NCBI GenBank assembly: GCA_039881045.1
Contig: JAYWVB010000066.1
Location: 62,001 to 126,000, forward strand
Source of the DNA: Chaetomium olivaceum
Lineage: Eukaryota > Ascomycota > Sordariomycetes > Sordariales > Chaetomiaceae
Length of the DNA stretch: 64,000 bases
Direction: 5' to 3'
Below, piece by piece: positions 22,101-34,500 of this stretch (positions within the stretch are counted from its first letter, which is position 1; each line of letters begins with the position of its first letter). Under the pieces are notes generated by a model. It saw nothing but the letters and a program-made list of their open reading frames with translations, was not told the origin of the DNA and searched no databases. Both the position numbers and the translations under genes were made by a program.

Positions 22101-23554
22101 TCCCCCTTGGATTTCTTGTTGAGCATGGACCTAAGCCCCGATTTGCTTTCCTCTTCAGGCTCTGGGGGAGTATCTGGTACGGTGTTGTCGGCCGGCGGCG
22201 TAGGGATGGGCGGTATGGAAGATGTTGGAGGGGCAGAAGGAGGCGTTGAGACAGCAGGGCTGGGCGATCGCTTGGGCGTCGTCACCTCGGCTCGAGGGAC
22301 GGACTCGTTCCGGCGACTGATCGAGTCCTTCCGAGGCGCGACTCTTTCTACGTTCCGCGGAGGCACCATAGGCTCTCGGCGCATGCCTGGGCTCATGAGC
22401 GGGGCGGGTATTAGGTTCTTATCAACCCCTAACGGCCGCAGCGGATCCATGGGAGGCCGTTTCCGCTCAGGGGGCTTTTCCTCGGATGCCGGGGCTGGGG
22501 TCGGCTCAGGGGTGATGTAAGGAGAGGAGCTGGTCGGCCCAGAGGCAAGGTAAGGAGAGGAACCGGTCGGCCCATTTCTCGTACTCGGCCGCAGACTGAT
22601 TGCATCTTCGCTTCTCGTGATGGACGACGCTGCGACTGAATCTTGGCTCTTGTTGCCAGAAGCAAGCCTACGCAGCGACTGATGGTCCTGGGAAGGACGC
22701 CCCGTATCGATGCTCTGGGCAGGCGACGAATTTCCGTTCGGTACCAAGGGATTCCGAGAGACCATCCTCTCAGGAAAGCCTGCCGGTGTCGGGGTAGCTT
22801 GTGCGCTGAAAGGTTGCGCGCTAAGAGGCGCATTGTATCCAGAAGAAACGGAGGCATTTGTGCTGCTCGGGGCAGTGTCGAGTGGTGAGGGCCGAGGGGG
22901 CGGCCGTTCTTGCCGGCGAGCTACTTGGGCGCCGCCGAGGACTTGGTCGAGCTCGCGCTGCTCGAAGCCCGTCAACGTAGGGTTGCGCCCACCGGTGTAC
23001 TTGTTAAAAATCTTGATCAGGCTGGCGATAAAGAACTTCTTCTCTTTGTCAGACTGGGCCTGCCAGTAGTACGGCTTGCCAAGCGACACGACAAACCCCA
23101 CGTCGCCGGCCCATTGTTGAGCGTTTGGGTTAACAGTCGGACTCGTAAAAGACTCGATGGCCGTCAGGTCGTCCAGGAACCACGTCTTGCCGATCGAGAA
23201 GGTGCCATTGGGATTCTCCTTGGACTTGTGCACGCGTACGCGGCCTGATTTGCGCACGGCGACGATAATGACGCGGGGCTTCTCGTACTGTGGTGTCCTC
23301 GCTGACGGTGGGGGCGGCGATGTGGGTGAGGTTTGGTACTCGGTAATCTTGATATGTGTTATATATGTTTCGAGGGCTGCATCTCACGTTTGTCAGTTGG
23401 GGAGATCTGTCCAAGGCAAGCAAGCTCCGAATGGACGGACGGAGGGCTGGTGCTTACCAGAGCCATCCTCGTCGCGCTTGGCAAAGCAACTGTCGATTAT
23501 CCTCCTCTTTTCATCCTCGAACCTCTCCGCCCTGTTCGCCTCGCGGCCGTTCAT
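19117..23554 (-). CDS. SEC3: Exocyst complex component Sec3
   Basis: Four exons (23554-23458, 23376-21428, 21376-20250, 20191-19117) joined by introns of 81, 51 and 58 nt give an unbroken 1,415-residue protein. Exon 1 is short and ends at a GTAAGC donor. The N-terminal domain matches the Sec3 PH-like, PI(4,5)P2/Rho-binding module: ETYITHIKITEYQ, PRVIIVAVRKSGRVRVHK, NGTFSIGKTWFLDDLTAIES and FFIASLIKIFNKYTGG. A long Pro/Ser-rich linker follows, then helical coiled-coil and C-terminal exocyst rod domains (ELDNLLTLYSVELS, HFIRIFPHFSTAVENML). Sec3 marks sites of polarised exocytosis at the plasma membrane and hyphal tip. The ATG at 23554 is the only in-frame start in exon 1. The gene has no frame errors, so it is a useful control for the damaged neighbours. 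Confidence 0.95.
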
Positions 23555-24588
23555 TGCCGCGGTTATGACGAGAAAGCGCGCCCGTCAAGCCGAGGTTGGA
23601 TATCGAGATTCATGAACGATCGGGCAGCGACTGATGGCGGGGGTGCCGTGACATTTTGGGAGCGACGCTCGCACAATGAACCGACCGAAGTTGCGGGGTT
23701 TGTTGTCTCTCGGCCGGTGTTCTGTGTAGGCCCGGCTGCCAATGCCGTCAATGCGCAGGCGAGTCCAAATCGCGGGGGGCCGCTTTCGTCGAGATGCAAA
23801 AGGTGGAGTTGTGGAGTTGGATGAGGCTTGTGCTCCGTGCCCCTGTGATGGAACCGATTTCGAGGAAGCGCTGCTGAGGTTGAGGCCCGTGCGGTCTCGA
23901 GAAGCCATCCATTGCTGTGGTTCGCTGAACCGGGTCCTGCCGCAGGCCACGCAGGCCAAGACATCTTCGAACAGGGACTCGAGACGCTGGTCTTTTTCTG
24001 TCCATTATTCCGTTCGCATGGGCAAAAGAAGTCAGATCTTTAAAAGGCACCGAGATCTCACCAAACCCCGATCAGAGGAACGACGGGAAAACTTTTTTTC
24101 CCTTTCTTTCTCTTCTGTTACTTTCTTAACTTCTTATTTTCCTTCTGAGTTTGGCGTTTTCTGTTAATCACAATGTCACAATTCAACTTTCCATGCCATA
24201 GTGTCGCCAATGGATAATCCCATCCAAGTCAACTACAAACGCTGTTGAGGTTACCGGTAAGTGGGAAAAAGTCCAGACCTACACAACCCCCAAGTACCTA
24301 GCTTAGGTTATTTGTGTGTACAGGAGGCCAGCCATCGAGCAAGATAAATGATGGTTAAATGAGCAAGACTTTGCAAAATAGAGAGAGCACAAAATAATGG
24401 GGTTGTTGAACTACCTCGCTGGTTATATCACTAGGTACTTCTTTGTAGGTAGAGTTAGAATGAGAGAATGTCGCACCGCCGCCAAACCTGCCCCCGAACA
24501 TCCCGTTGATCACCGCCCTAACGGAACTGGAAATATTGAGACGTTACCCCCATCTCGGGCAATCTTTGCAACATAAGCGCCCCCCTAA
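23555..24588. other. Intergenic upstream of SEC3
   Basis: About 1 kb containing the SEC3 promoter and the 3' side of the next minus-strand gene. A T-rich and CT-rich stretch lies at 24090-24160. Open frames here (for example 23742-24167) lack any recognisable domain. Confidence 0.4.
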
Positions 24589-25458
24589 CTACAAAATGAT
24601 GCAGCTTCTGGACTGTTGAAGGTCAAGTTGGTTGCTTTCTTTGGGTTCCCGAGGCTCAGGAGTTGTGTCTGTAGCGTTAAGTTAATAGCCAAGCACGGAT
24701 TGGTATTATAGGTAGGTACTTCGCAGATACAAAGATATGGATTTGTGGCTTACCCTTACGGACCCCCCTCCCCGGCACATCAGAAGACGAAAAGCTCCCC
24801 TCCTCCTTTGGCCATGGCCACCAACCTTGGAGGGGCTTGTCGTCGTAAATGCAATTGTAGCTCTTCTGGGGCCACCGATAGTGATAATTGTATATAAGCT
24901 GGTCAAGCCCGTTCCAGGCAAACGCAGCATATATGTTCCCCCTTGTAAGTTCCTGTACTCGGAAACTGGGGAGGATTTCTGGCAAAGGGGTAATAACCTC
25001 GAGATATCCAACCCATCTCGGAACCTCCCCGTTGGACTTGTCAGTGAGAATCCACGTACGTTTATAACGGAACCCGAATCTTGTCCAACCCGGTTTAGTC
25101 TCGCTAGAAATGAAACCTTCCCCGGGTATGATATTCTCAGCGGACCAAAAAACCCTTCGCGCATCAAGCGGGCTATATCAATGCTTTTAACCTCAAGGTG
25201 GGCTATCCATGGTGCCCTTTTATAACATCGTGCTCCGGGATCGGGGATCATCATCAAGGCGAGGAGCGCCCATCCTCGACCCTGATCACTATCATGACTG
25301 AAGTATTGGCTAATGATATGGGAGCGAGGGAGGCTTGCAACCTGACTCTTGTGGGAGGGAAGGATACCGCGATCGGGTGGTGCATCGTATCCTTGGTTGT
25401 TACTGCTGCCATTATCACTCGGATCGTCGTCGCCATTGGGGAGGGGCTTGTATTTCAT
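24589..25458 (-). CDS. Unknown protein ending in a CaaX-like motif
   Basis: I do not recognise this protein. A long frame from 25172 to 24754 has the look of real protein sequence rich in Trp, Tyr and Phe (TKPGWTRFGFRYKRTWILTD, PRWVGYLEVITPLPEILPSF, NIYAAFAWNGLDQLIYNYHY). It ends at a GTAAGC donor. An 85-nt intron (24753-24669, acceptor CTACAG) joins it to a terminal exon that reads 26 more codons to a stop and finishes SRSCIIL, so the last four residues Cys-Ile-Ile-Leu fit a CaaX prenylation box of the geranylgeranyl type. The 5' end is unresolved: an upstream ATG at 25458 opens an Asp/Ser/Asn-rich stretch, but no donor there keeps phase with the acceptor at 25173-25174. Confidence 0.45.
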
Positions 25459-25980
25459 AGTCGCGAGGCGTGACTACCCACACTGGGAAGTGCGGTGGGA
25501 ACAGAGAAAGCGGAGGGTGTCCAAGTTGGAGTTACGACCGACGAACAATGACCCGGCTCTTTCTGTGATAGGATATCTCCAGGGTCTTTTGCTCGCTCTC
25601 CGGGTTGGTCTTTCCGTCGTGCTGTTGAATACTGTCGGGCACGAGCAATGATGGAACTAATGATGGAAGGTGACCCTATGGCGGTCGTTGATATGATGCT
25701 TTCTGTCGCAGCCTTGAAGACTTTTTCTCCCTTCGTAAAAACAATTGAAAAAGTATTTTTTTTTATAAAATTTTCAGCATGCCTTAGTAAGTTTCCATCT
25801 TTTTGGCGCCACTACAGTTCGTCATGAAAGTTTGTCTAACTTTCGACTGACTAGGTCGCGCAGCGCTCAAGTAAAATTTCGCTGGGCTCGCCGCCATCCC
25901 CCCCCCTCGCCGCCCATCCCCAACCCCCACTGGCCGGGGTCCTCGCCACGTTCTGGGGCATCCCACCAACAAGGCTCTAG
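25459..25980. other. Intergenic with T-rich tract
   Basis: Promoter side of the CaaX-ended gene and upstream side of the next plus-strand frame. A poly-T run lies near 25757-25766. No gene is supported. Confidence 0.35.
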
Positions 25981-26684
25981 TCGGCTATACGCTGGACCAG
26001 CTTTATAACATACTGGAAGATACCTCCTTCGAAGAGGAGGAGTTGTTTGGCCGGGAGCCGTGGTGGTTCAATAAGGCCACAATCAAAGATATGGACCTAC
26101 CCGAGGGTGGTCTGTTTGATTACGACTCCGTCATCGCCGGCATGGGGGACAAGATGGGCACCATCTCCCAGGAGCACGAGGCAAAGGTTAGGGCAGCAGT
26201 CTGCAAGCTGCTTAACCTGAGGCAGAACACGGACGGCAACGCCGTGCTCGGTGCCTCCTCGGTTCATGTCCGCGACGTCCTGGCCGAGGCGGTCAAGCGA
26301 GCGGATTGCTCCGACGAGATGAGGCAGTTTTTGGTGAGCAAGATTCCCACCATCACCAACCTCATGCCTACCAGTCCCAGCGAGGAGCGCGACCCTCGCA
26401 CTCCGACCAAACTACCGCGCACCCCTACGGCCTTGAAGCGGTTCCAGGATTACAGCCAGAAAGTCCAGGCCGCCGGTCCCACCTCTCCCACGCCGGGTGC
26501 CCGCGCTGAGGAAGGGGCTGAAGACGAGGCGGACGAGGGTTCCCAGGCGGATACGGAGATGCTGGAGGCGCTCGCCGAGGGCGGTAGTGGCACTCCGCAA
26601 CAGGATTCGGGGGAGGCTGAGGGCAGATACCAGGAGGAGCTTCACAGCCCCCGCCACCCCATGGAGGATGATAGATACATCTAA
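25981..26684 (+). CDS. Hypothetical protein, 5' end unresolved
   Basis: A frame of at least 213 codons ends at 26684. It is open back to 25875 without an ATG. The first in-frame ATG is at 26091, and a CTCTAG acceptor-like site at 25975-25980 could begin an exon. The N-terminal half looks globular (VGYTLDQLYNILEDTSFEEE, GREPWWFNKATIKDMDLPEG, HEAKVRAAVCKLLNLRQNTD). The C-terminal half is Pro/Thr/Glu-rich and probably disordered. No family is recognised; it could be a lineage-specific gene or a remnant of a mobile element's gag-like gene. Confidence 0.4.
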
Positions 26685-27100
26685 CCCTAAGCATTTACAG
26701 CGGAGGATAAAAGGTTAATTACTTGGAACTTTTCGAAGCTAGTGGGGTGAAATAACCCCAGGGTAACTTGCTAATGTACGAACAATCAATTCATCTCTGT
26801 GCCTTGCATTGTGAGACAAAGTGCCATCTCTAAAGCCCCATCGTGTGTCCAGTGGTCCGTTTCCTCAGTCCCGAGGTCCATATATATAACCCGTCATACT
26901 CCAACCACCACCAAACAAGAAAAGCATCTACACATAAAACGACGCTGCCGCTGTCCATCGCTGGCTCACAACCCCCGCTCTCTAATACTAAACACAGCCC
27001 CCTCTCCCTAAGTACAGTAACACCAAACGCAGCCCATCCCAAACACGATACAACCCACCCTCCAACCCAACCCGACCCAGCCCAACCCACAACCCCTCAA
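26685..27100. other. Intergenic
   Basis: About 400 bp with no supported coding frame; the right part is C/A-rich and is the 3' region of the minus-strand gene that follows. Confidence 0.35.
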
Positions 27101-30100
27101 TTACTGCCCCACCTCCTCACCACCATCCTCGTCATCATCCGAGTCCCAAACCTCCACAGGCGGCGGCGCCATCCGAACCTCGTCCACCAACAAACTATCC
27201 GGCGGCAAGATCCCCCCGCCCTGTGACGACGACAACAACAACCCCGGCCTCGGTCGTGGGAGCAGGCTGGCGTGGCCGTTATCGTCATCATCATCATCGT
27301 CGGGCAGGCTGGGCAGCGACAGGTCGCTGGACCCGGGAAGCGGGGGGCGGGGCACCGAGGGCGGGCCGGTGGATTCTTTCCCTGGGGAGGAGGAGAGGGT
27401 GGAGATGTCGGAGGCGGTTGTTGCTTGGGAGGGGCGGACGGATCTTTGGGAGTGGGAGGTTGAGGAGGGGGGGGCGGCGGGTTGTTGATGTTGTTGTTCG
27501 GGGTGGTTTTGGCGTTGCCGAGGCTTGGCTGCTCTGCTGGTCGCGGATGCGCTGGCTTGAGCGAGCTGGGACTGGTGGGCGGGCGAAGGTGTTGCCTGGT
27601 TTTTGAGTAGGAAGAGGAGCTGACCGTTGCTGGATCGGGCTCTGGCTGGCTGGGATGATGTCTTCTTCCTCGTCGTGGAAACGGGCGTTGCGAGGCGGCT
27701 TCTGCGTCGAGTGGAGAATGTCACTGCGCAACTGGTCCTCCAGTTCCTGCGAGATTGTTACGTCCCCTTGGTCAACTAAAAAGTCACCACATGAGAAGTC
27801 TTCTTCGTATTCTTCCGCAAAGAGCGGACACCTTAAGTTTGCAACCAACTGTCCCACAATCGCCGGCGGGAGGTACTTGTAGTGCTGAGGCGGCCCAGCA
27901 CCCAGTCCATTGTCCTCCATGTCCGCCAGCGGCACCGGATTGTTGAGTTGGTACACTTGTATCAGCTTGTGGGCAAACTTGAAGCCCGATGTGCCCGCGT
28001 TGAACTCGGCGTTGCCGACACCAGTACGACCGTCGATTTCCCCCGGCTCTTTAGCAGGTCCGAGGGTGGCCATGTACTTCACCTCGCCCACGGGGAGGTC
28101 GGTGTAGATCCAGCATCGGGAGATTTGGACCGGGAATTTGTAGGTGCGGAATTCATGGTCCCTGAGGCCGTTTATAATACCCTCGACAATATCCGCGGGG
28201 AACAGGGTGAGAATATCAGAGCGGTCCGTCTGTGGCCCAAGGGAGCGGATGACCGACAGCGGGATACGTTGGCTTTCGAGGCCCTGGCTGTAGAACTGGG
28301 ACCGGGCCTGAGATCGGGCTTGGGTATGACGTTGGTAGATAGGCGACGACTTATGAGGCTTTCGGGGAGTCTCCTTGTAGACTTCACGAGGGGATGACGG
28401 CGGTAGCTCGATCTGGACCCTCCTGACGACCGGCGTCGGCGTGCCAGGAGTGTCATCGGTTGACGACTCTGAGTTGAGCTTTGGTGTAGACTCGCGCCTT
28501 CTGCCATTGGCGCGGGGGCCTTGTTGTGAGCTCGCCTTTTTAAGAATTGACACCGGCATATGTCCCTCTTCAACGTCCTCTTCCTCTTCCTGTTCCATCT
28601 CCTCTTCCTCGGCCTCACTGGCCGTCTCATCCGGATCCTCAAATTGGAGACTAGCCCTGCGAATCCGCCCATCCGACTTGCCCATGCTGCCGTGGAACTG
28701 CGATGCGAGGGGGGCCGGGGATGGTGAGCCGGGCTGGTCTTCTCCACCAATCATTAACTCCTCATCGACCGGAAGCTCGGTCAACGGTTCGCGTGAAATT
28801 CCAGCTGATGTCCCTATGCTGCCAATATTTTCCGCCGATCCAGTCCAAAATTGCGAGGCCGTGTTGGGGCTGACCTGGCTCACCCTGCTAGCCGCCTGCG
28901 ACCTCCTGCCCTGGGTTGGAGTTGGCGTGCCCTCCCTCTCATGCGCACCATCATCCATGTCATCGTCTTGCCACATCCCGATAGCAGGTGTCCCGTTCTC
29001 CTTATCCGACTTCGCCGAACTTGTAGGAGTTACCGAAACGACAGTCCCCCGAGATCGTAAGGCTGAGCCCGGATCGGCTGCTATTTCGAAGTTGTCCTGC
29101 GTCACCTCCCGCTTGAGCGGCGTTTGCTGTGTAGACCGTGTCTTGAAGGGTGTCGATGCGATGCTGTCCAACTCGTCGTCCGTGTCCGGGATCTCAAAGA
29201 ACATCCTCTTTCTCCTCGCCGTGGGTGTCTCTCCGATCGGTGTGGAACCGACGCCGAGTTCGATACTAGCAACTGGGATCTCACTTAACGGCTCCCGCAT
29301 CGACTGTTGCGTCTCCTCCTTTTTCGGCGTGTCACCTGCCGCGGAAGACGGGAACCCCACGCTGCTACTGTCCCCCATGCTGTAACTGTCCTGGATGGTC
29401 AACGTCCGCGGTATTTTCGAAACCGTGTCTATCGTCGGGAGCGGGGCGTCAAGATTGGTTGATTTCTGCGTCAGCGGCGACTTGATAGGCACAAGCGGAC
29501 TGTGACCCAGCAGCGGCGTGAACGGCGTCGGCTGCGAAGCAGGGACCTCGTCGGGGTTGACCTTGATGCGCTTGTTGCTCGGGGTGCAGGGGTCTGGCGC
29601 CACAGCCTTGCCTTTCCCTTTCCATCGCGGCGCAGAGGACTGCTTGACAGGCGTCGCTCCCGACGACGGCACATCCCACACACCCTCATCCCCATCCCCA
29701 TCATCCTCCACGCGTAACCCATCCTCCTCCTCCAACCTCGACGCCGACGCTCCCATAAACTGCGTCAGCGTCTGGGTATGGAAACTCGACCCCTTCTTCT
29801 CCAGCTTCGGCGCAGGCACATCGCCCATGGTCCTCCTCCGCTTCGACCTCCTCTCCGACGACGCAGCCTTCTTCTTCGCAACCACCTTCACCTTTGCCAC
29901 CTCCATCTCCATCTCCACCTCCATCTCCCCCCCCCCATCCCCATCCACCCGCCCACCTTTTTGCAACCCCTCAACCTCCTCCTCCCCCAACAACAACCCC
30001 TCCCCCCCCCCCCTTCTATATCCTCTCCCTCCTCACCACCCTGCTCCAACCCCGACGAAGACCGCACATACCCAACCTGCGTCAGCGTCTGCTGTCTCAA

Positions 30101-30493
30101 CGTCCGCCTCCTCCTTTCCGAAGCCGTCTCGCCCGACCCTGGAGACGTTGTTGTTGTTGTTGTTGTTGTTGGTGTTGTTGTTTCCAGTCGTGCAGGTAAT
30201 GAACGGCGACCGCCGTAGGTGCGCACTGTCTTGCGGCGGGCGGGAAATGTGACTTGTTGCGGGACGGGGGTTGATTCGTAGGTTACGCGCGGGGTGGGGG
30301 TGGCATTGGTTGGGACGGTCGTGGAGGTTGTGGATGAGGTTGTGGAGGAGGTGGTGGTTTTGGTGGTGGTTTTCTTGGTGGTGCTCTTCTTGGTTGTGCT
30401 CTTGGTGGCGCTCTTGGTGGTGGTGGAGTTGTTGGTGTTTGGTGTCGGGGCGGTGGTGCCGGCGGAACGGCGGGGTGTTCGGCGGGGTGGCAT
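27101..30493 (-). CDS. Large basic, AT-hook-like nuclear protein with a PUA/ASCH-like region
   Basis: I place the start at the ATG at 30493 (MPPRRTPRRSAG, a basic AT-hook-like opening); an in-frame ATG at 30619 is an alternative. The N-terminal two thirds are Thr/Ser/Pro-rich and disordered, with nuclear-localisation-type patches (ERRSKRRRT, TARRKRMFFEIPDTDDELD). The only globular part is FPADIVEGIINGLRDHEFRT to about PAIVGQLVANLRCPLF, containing SRCWIYTDLPVGEVKYMATL and VGNAEFNAGTSGFKFAHKL. This looks like a small beta-barrel of the PUA/ASCH/EVE type conserved in filamentous fungi, though I cannot name a defined function. Two one-base shifts that cancel overall occur at a C12 run (30002-30013) and a G8 run (27467-27474), giving about 1,130 residues. 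Confidence 0.65.
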
Positions 30494-31577
30494 TTCGTCT
30501 GTCTGACTTTCGCTTGTTGTTGGGTTTCTTTTGGTGTTTGTTTTTAGGCGCAAGATTCGGGTTATGGCTGGTTGTTTTCGTGATACGGCTGTGGTTACCG
30601 TCGAGGTTGCCGTTGACAATTGGGATTCGAAGTCGTGTTATTCAGTGTAATCTGTACTGGTAGGTGGAGTCGGTGGAGGATGGTTGCCGTGATGGGCCAA
30701 ATTGAGCAGATGATGATTACAACTCAGGGCGACAAATATCCACCGGCCAGTACCGCAACCGTATGCGACCGAGTACTTCGTAGGCTGGGGTTTGAATGGG
30801 TTTGATGGGGATCAAATTTCGTTCTGGCCTCGTTGACCTGATCCAAGTGCAGGTCGCGTCCGTCGACGCGTCCGTAAAGTGGGGCATCTTTAGCGCGCAC
30901 CCCTGCAGCCGAACTTCATTTAAATGATCGAGATCGAACATGACATCATCGGCCACGGTCCCATCACCAGATCTGTGCGTTTCAGTAGGTGAACAACAAG
31001 TGCGTATAGCTTCCATGTGGACGAGATTTCTGTGAGAATCGAGTCAAATTCAAAATACAACGACTTGGGGGAATTTGCATTATTTATTTACTGTGTTATA
31101 AACAACAAACGTCAACAAACAATAGCGAATCAATTCCAGCTCGTCATCTCCTTCAGAGTCCAGACCAGTACATACTTGTTTAACCCCAACCCTAACATGT
31201 TGAGCCGCCGTCATGACAACAAAAGCATCACTTCACGCCGATCTATGTACTAGGAGGATTACTCTAACCCAAGAGTATCTTCCCTTTCAGCACGGAGGCA
31301 CGACGCCTTCCCAATGGACCTCTAATCTTACTCGGGCGGGTTATTTCCAACCAACGGGAACGAAGTTCACACCACAGAGTCGACAACAGAGCCCCACATC
31401 TCAGCACTTGGGATGCCTCAAAGTATTCGAAGCCCATGATAATTGTATCATAAGTCTTGCTATTGCGAGGTTGCCGAAAAAAGAATACGACCCTGTCCAG
31501 TCCAAACAATAAAAAAAACTACACTAAGTACACGACCCTCCTCCCATCACGCTTTTCCCCTCCGTGTTTCCCCCCGC
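30494..31577. other. Intergenic between the PUA-like gene and UFD4
   Basis: Promoter of the upstream-facing nuclear protein gene and the 3' region of UFD4. No supported frame, tRNA or repeat seen. Confidence 0.4.
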
Positions 31578-34500
31578 TCAAGATAGGTGGAACGCCCCCT
31601 GACCCTCCTTAACCGCCGTAAACAGCTGCTTCCGCAGGATATCAATGTCCGAATAGTCGGGTAGCTTGAGGTAGTTGACGCATGTCATGACGCTGGGGAG
31701 GTAGTCGTCCGACGTGTAGGGTGCCTCGCTGGGCTTGCAAACCACCGTGAACATGGGCGTGAGCTTTCTGAAGCCTGTTTGCAACGGTCCGTTAGTTATC
31801 ATGCCAAACATACGAACGAAGGGAAAACATACCGCCAATGGGAAGCTTCGGGCTACCCGTCGTGAACTGTAGGAAATCACGGCGCTGGGCTAGGGTAAAC
31901 TCGCTCATCGCCTGTAGCAAGTTCCTGACCGTCTTGCTGTCCATATTATACCCATGGTCCGCCTTGACCGAGTCCATCAGGGCTAAACACAAATAGTTAG
32001 TCACGGTTCCCGATTCATCATGACACAGGGGGAATAGGTTGCTTACTCTCTAGCGACCAATCCTCGTCCACCCGTCCAAATAACGTGCACAACTCGTCCG
32101 GCGTGAAAGCGCTCAACGCCGAGTACGGGAACACCTGCGAGAAACCCGCCTGGAATGCGTCCACCTGCCGACGGACTCCGGACCCCAGCGTCATGTCAAT
32201 CACCTTCTCGAGATAGAGGTCGACATTGTCGATGCTCAGCAGGGTGTGGCTCCCGTCGGGGATAAGTTCAATCTCCGGGTAGCCGGGCAGGGTGAAGTCG
32301 AGAAACAAGTCGTCAATCCGGATCTTATCGACGACGATGTTCTCTGTATCAGTAACCTTCTGTGCCGCGCTTCGATTCGGGTCCTCGTCAATCGCCTTCT
32401 TCGCCAGTGCAAACTTCTTCACGATCATGAGCGATCTCGCAACCACAGGGTCGACCGACTTGATCGCCCCCAGAGACGGGCGAACAGCCGTAAGCTCCGC
32501 GCCGATGCGGAAGAAGATGGGGTTAAAGTTCACGTCGATGATCCGGGAATCGATCATAGACCGCGCAACGAACTTGCCGAGCATCTTGAAGAGCTGAAGA
32601 ATCTTCTCCCCTTCCTCCGAAGCGGCAAAGGCTTCGCTCAGCGGCCGGGGGAAGAGCCCGTTCGGCCCGAAGACGAACTCGTCATCCGCATTGGGGTCAT
32701 TGTCGCGCCATAGCTTGAGCTTCTTCTTGCAGAACTCCTTGGAAACGGTCGAGTAAAACTCGAGCGTGGGCCCGAGGCCAGTACCGACTTCATCAAAGTA
32801 TTCGACTTCCAAGATGCTTTGCGAAGCACCGTAGAGCTCCATCACTTTCACGGCCGACTCCAGGATCTTGGCCCGAGAGATCCTAACCTTTTGACGTTGC
32901 AGCCGACCAAGGAACGGCCTCTCATCTCTCCGGTCTCGCCGGGCCTCCTCTTGGGATTGGGCGTTCTGCCAGCGGCTCATAGATCTGGCGTAGCCGAAAG
33001 AGGTCGACTGTAGAAAAAGATGACGCGTCTCGAACGGGAATAAGAAGGGATAGAGCCTGGCCAGGTCTTCACTCCAGCTGGGGAGGCAGTTGCTCGCCAC
33101 AATCAGCGGCTCCTCCAGCTGCCGGTTCAACTTGGCGGTAAGTTTGGTGTTGACGAACTGCGACAGAGGCTCAACATTGACCTTGAGAGTCTCCTTGTTC
33201 TCCGCTAGAACATCATCGATATTGGCGTTGAGTTCGTGTAGTTTCTTTAGCAGGCGCAGAATTGATGCCGTGACTGGGGACTTGGCCAAGGATCCGGGAG
33301 TGTTGCCATCCTCGGAATCCGCACCTAGCTCAGTCGGGTTACCAAAGGCAGCAGATTCCGCCGGCGGCGGCCCCGACACCCGCCTGAACTTGATAGGATG
33401 CACGGACGACCAGACGGTGCGACCATAATGGTCATTGGTCGTGTGCGTAGAGTTGTGCACGGCACGGTAGATGGTCGTCTCGTTGGGGACGACCTTGCCG
33501 TCAATGCTAAATTCCAGGTGCCAGTCTTGCGGAACAGTCTGGATCGCAGCCGCATATGACATCGGCCGCGAAGACCCGGCAGGCGATGGAGTTCCGAGCA
33601 GCGCTGCGGTCAGCGCGCTTGAACGGTTGGGAAGCGAGGCCGTGGGCCGGCTCTGGCCCTGCGATGGCGTAGGCACTCTAGTCCCATCCTCCTTGCGCGC
33701 TGTCACCTTACCACCAGCAACAAACTCTAGGTTCACGGCGGACGGATCAGGCGTCGGGGCGTCTTCCATTCCCTCGTCAACGTCCGGGACCATATCCAGG
33801 GCGTCATCATCTCCCATCTCCTCGTCATCCGACAGCTGCCTCTCGTCAGCGCACTCGAGCGTGTTCTCAAGGTCATTCTCATTGTCCGGCGGCGGAGGCG
33901 GTGGCGTTTCCTCCGACACTGCTTGGCGGCGAGAGGACCGGCGCAGTGTAGTCTTCTCCTTTGAGGATGAAGGTTCTGGTGTCGCCGGAGTATCCATTAC
34001 GGGGTCTGATTTAGACTTGGATTTCCGCGTTGATCGTGAGCCCGATGGCTGCGACGATGCGGGTGCCGGAGGTGGGGCGGGGGCCGGAGTCAAACTGCCG
34101 GGCAATGAGCGCTCCATGAGCCGGGCTGCTGCTGCGCTCATGGGAAGGCCCGAGCTAGCCATCGCTGCCAGCGCTCTCGAAACGGCCTCTCGCTTAGAAC
34201 CCCGAGGTCGGTCTGAGAGGCTGATCCTAGGCCTCAAATAATCGTCTAGGGATTTGAAGGTAGTGATGGCGTGGATCGAGACCATGATGTTACGATAGTG
34301 TCGAGGAATGTCTGAATCATCATCAGCTACCAGCTTGAGCCGAAGCTGCTTGGCCAGCATCGAAGTAGCACTGCTCCTATTGCTATCAAACGATTGGTGA
34401 TGAACGGTAAGAACCTCGAAGTGTTCGGACCTGCTAAGCAAGTCCTGGAGCTTGTGGATCATGACACTGAGAGGGGTGGCGGGAGAATCGGCTGTAGCGG

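Noticed and set aside
24737..25225. 162-codon plus-strand frame with a hydrophobic segment
   Set aside because: Antisense to the CaaX-ended gene, whose spliced minus-strand reading is better supported by an intron and a terminal exon.
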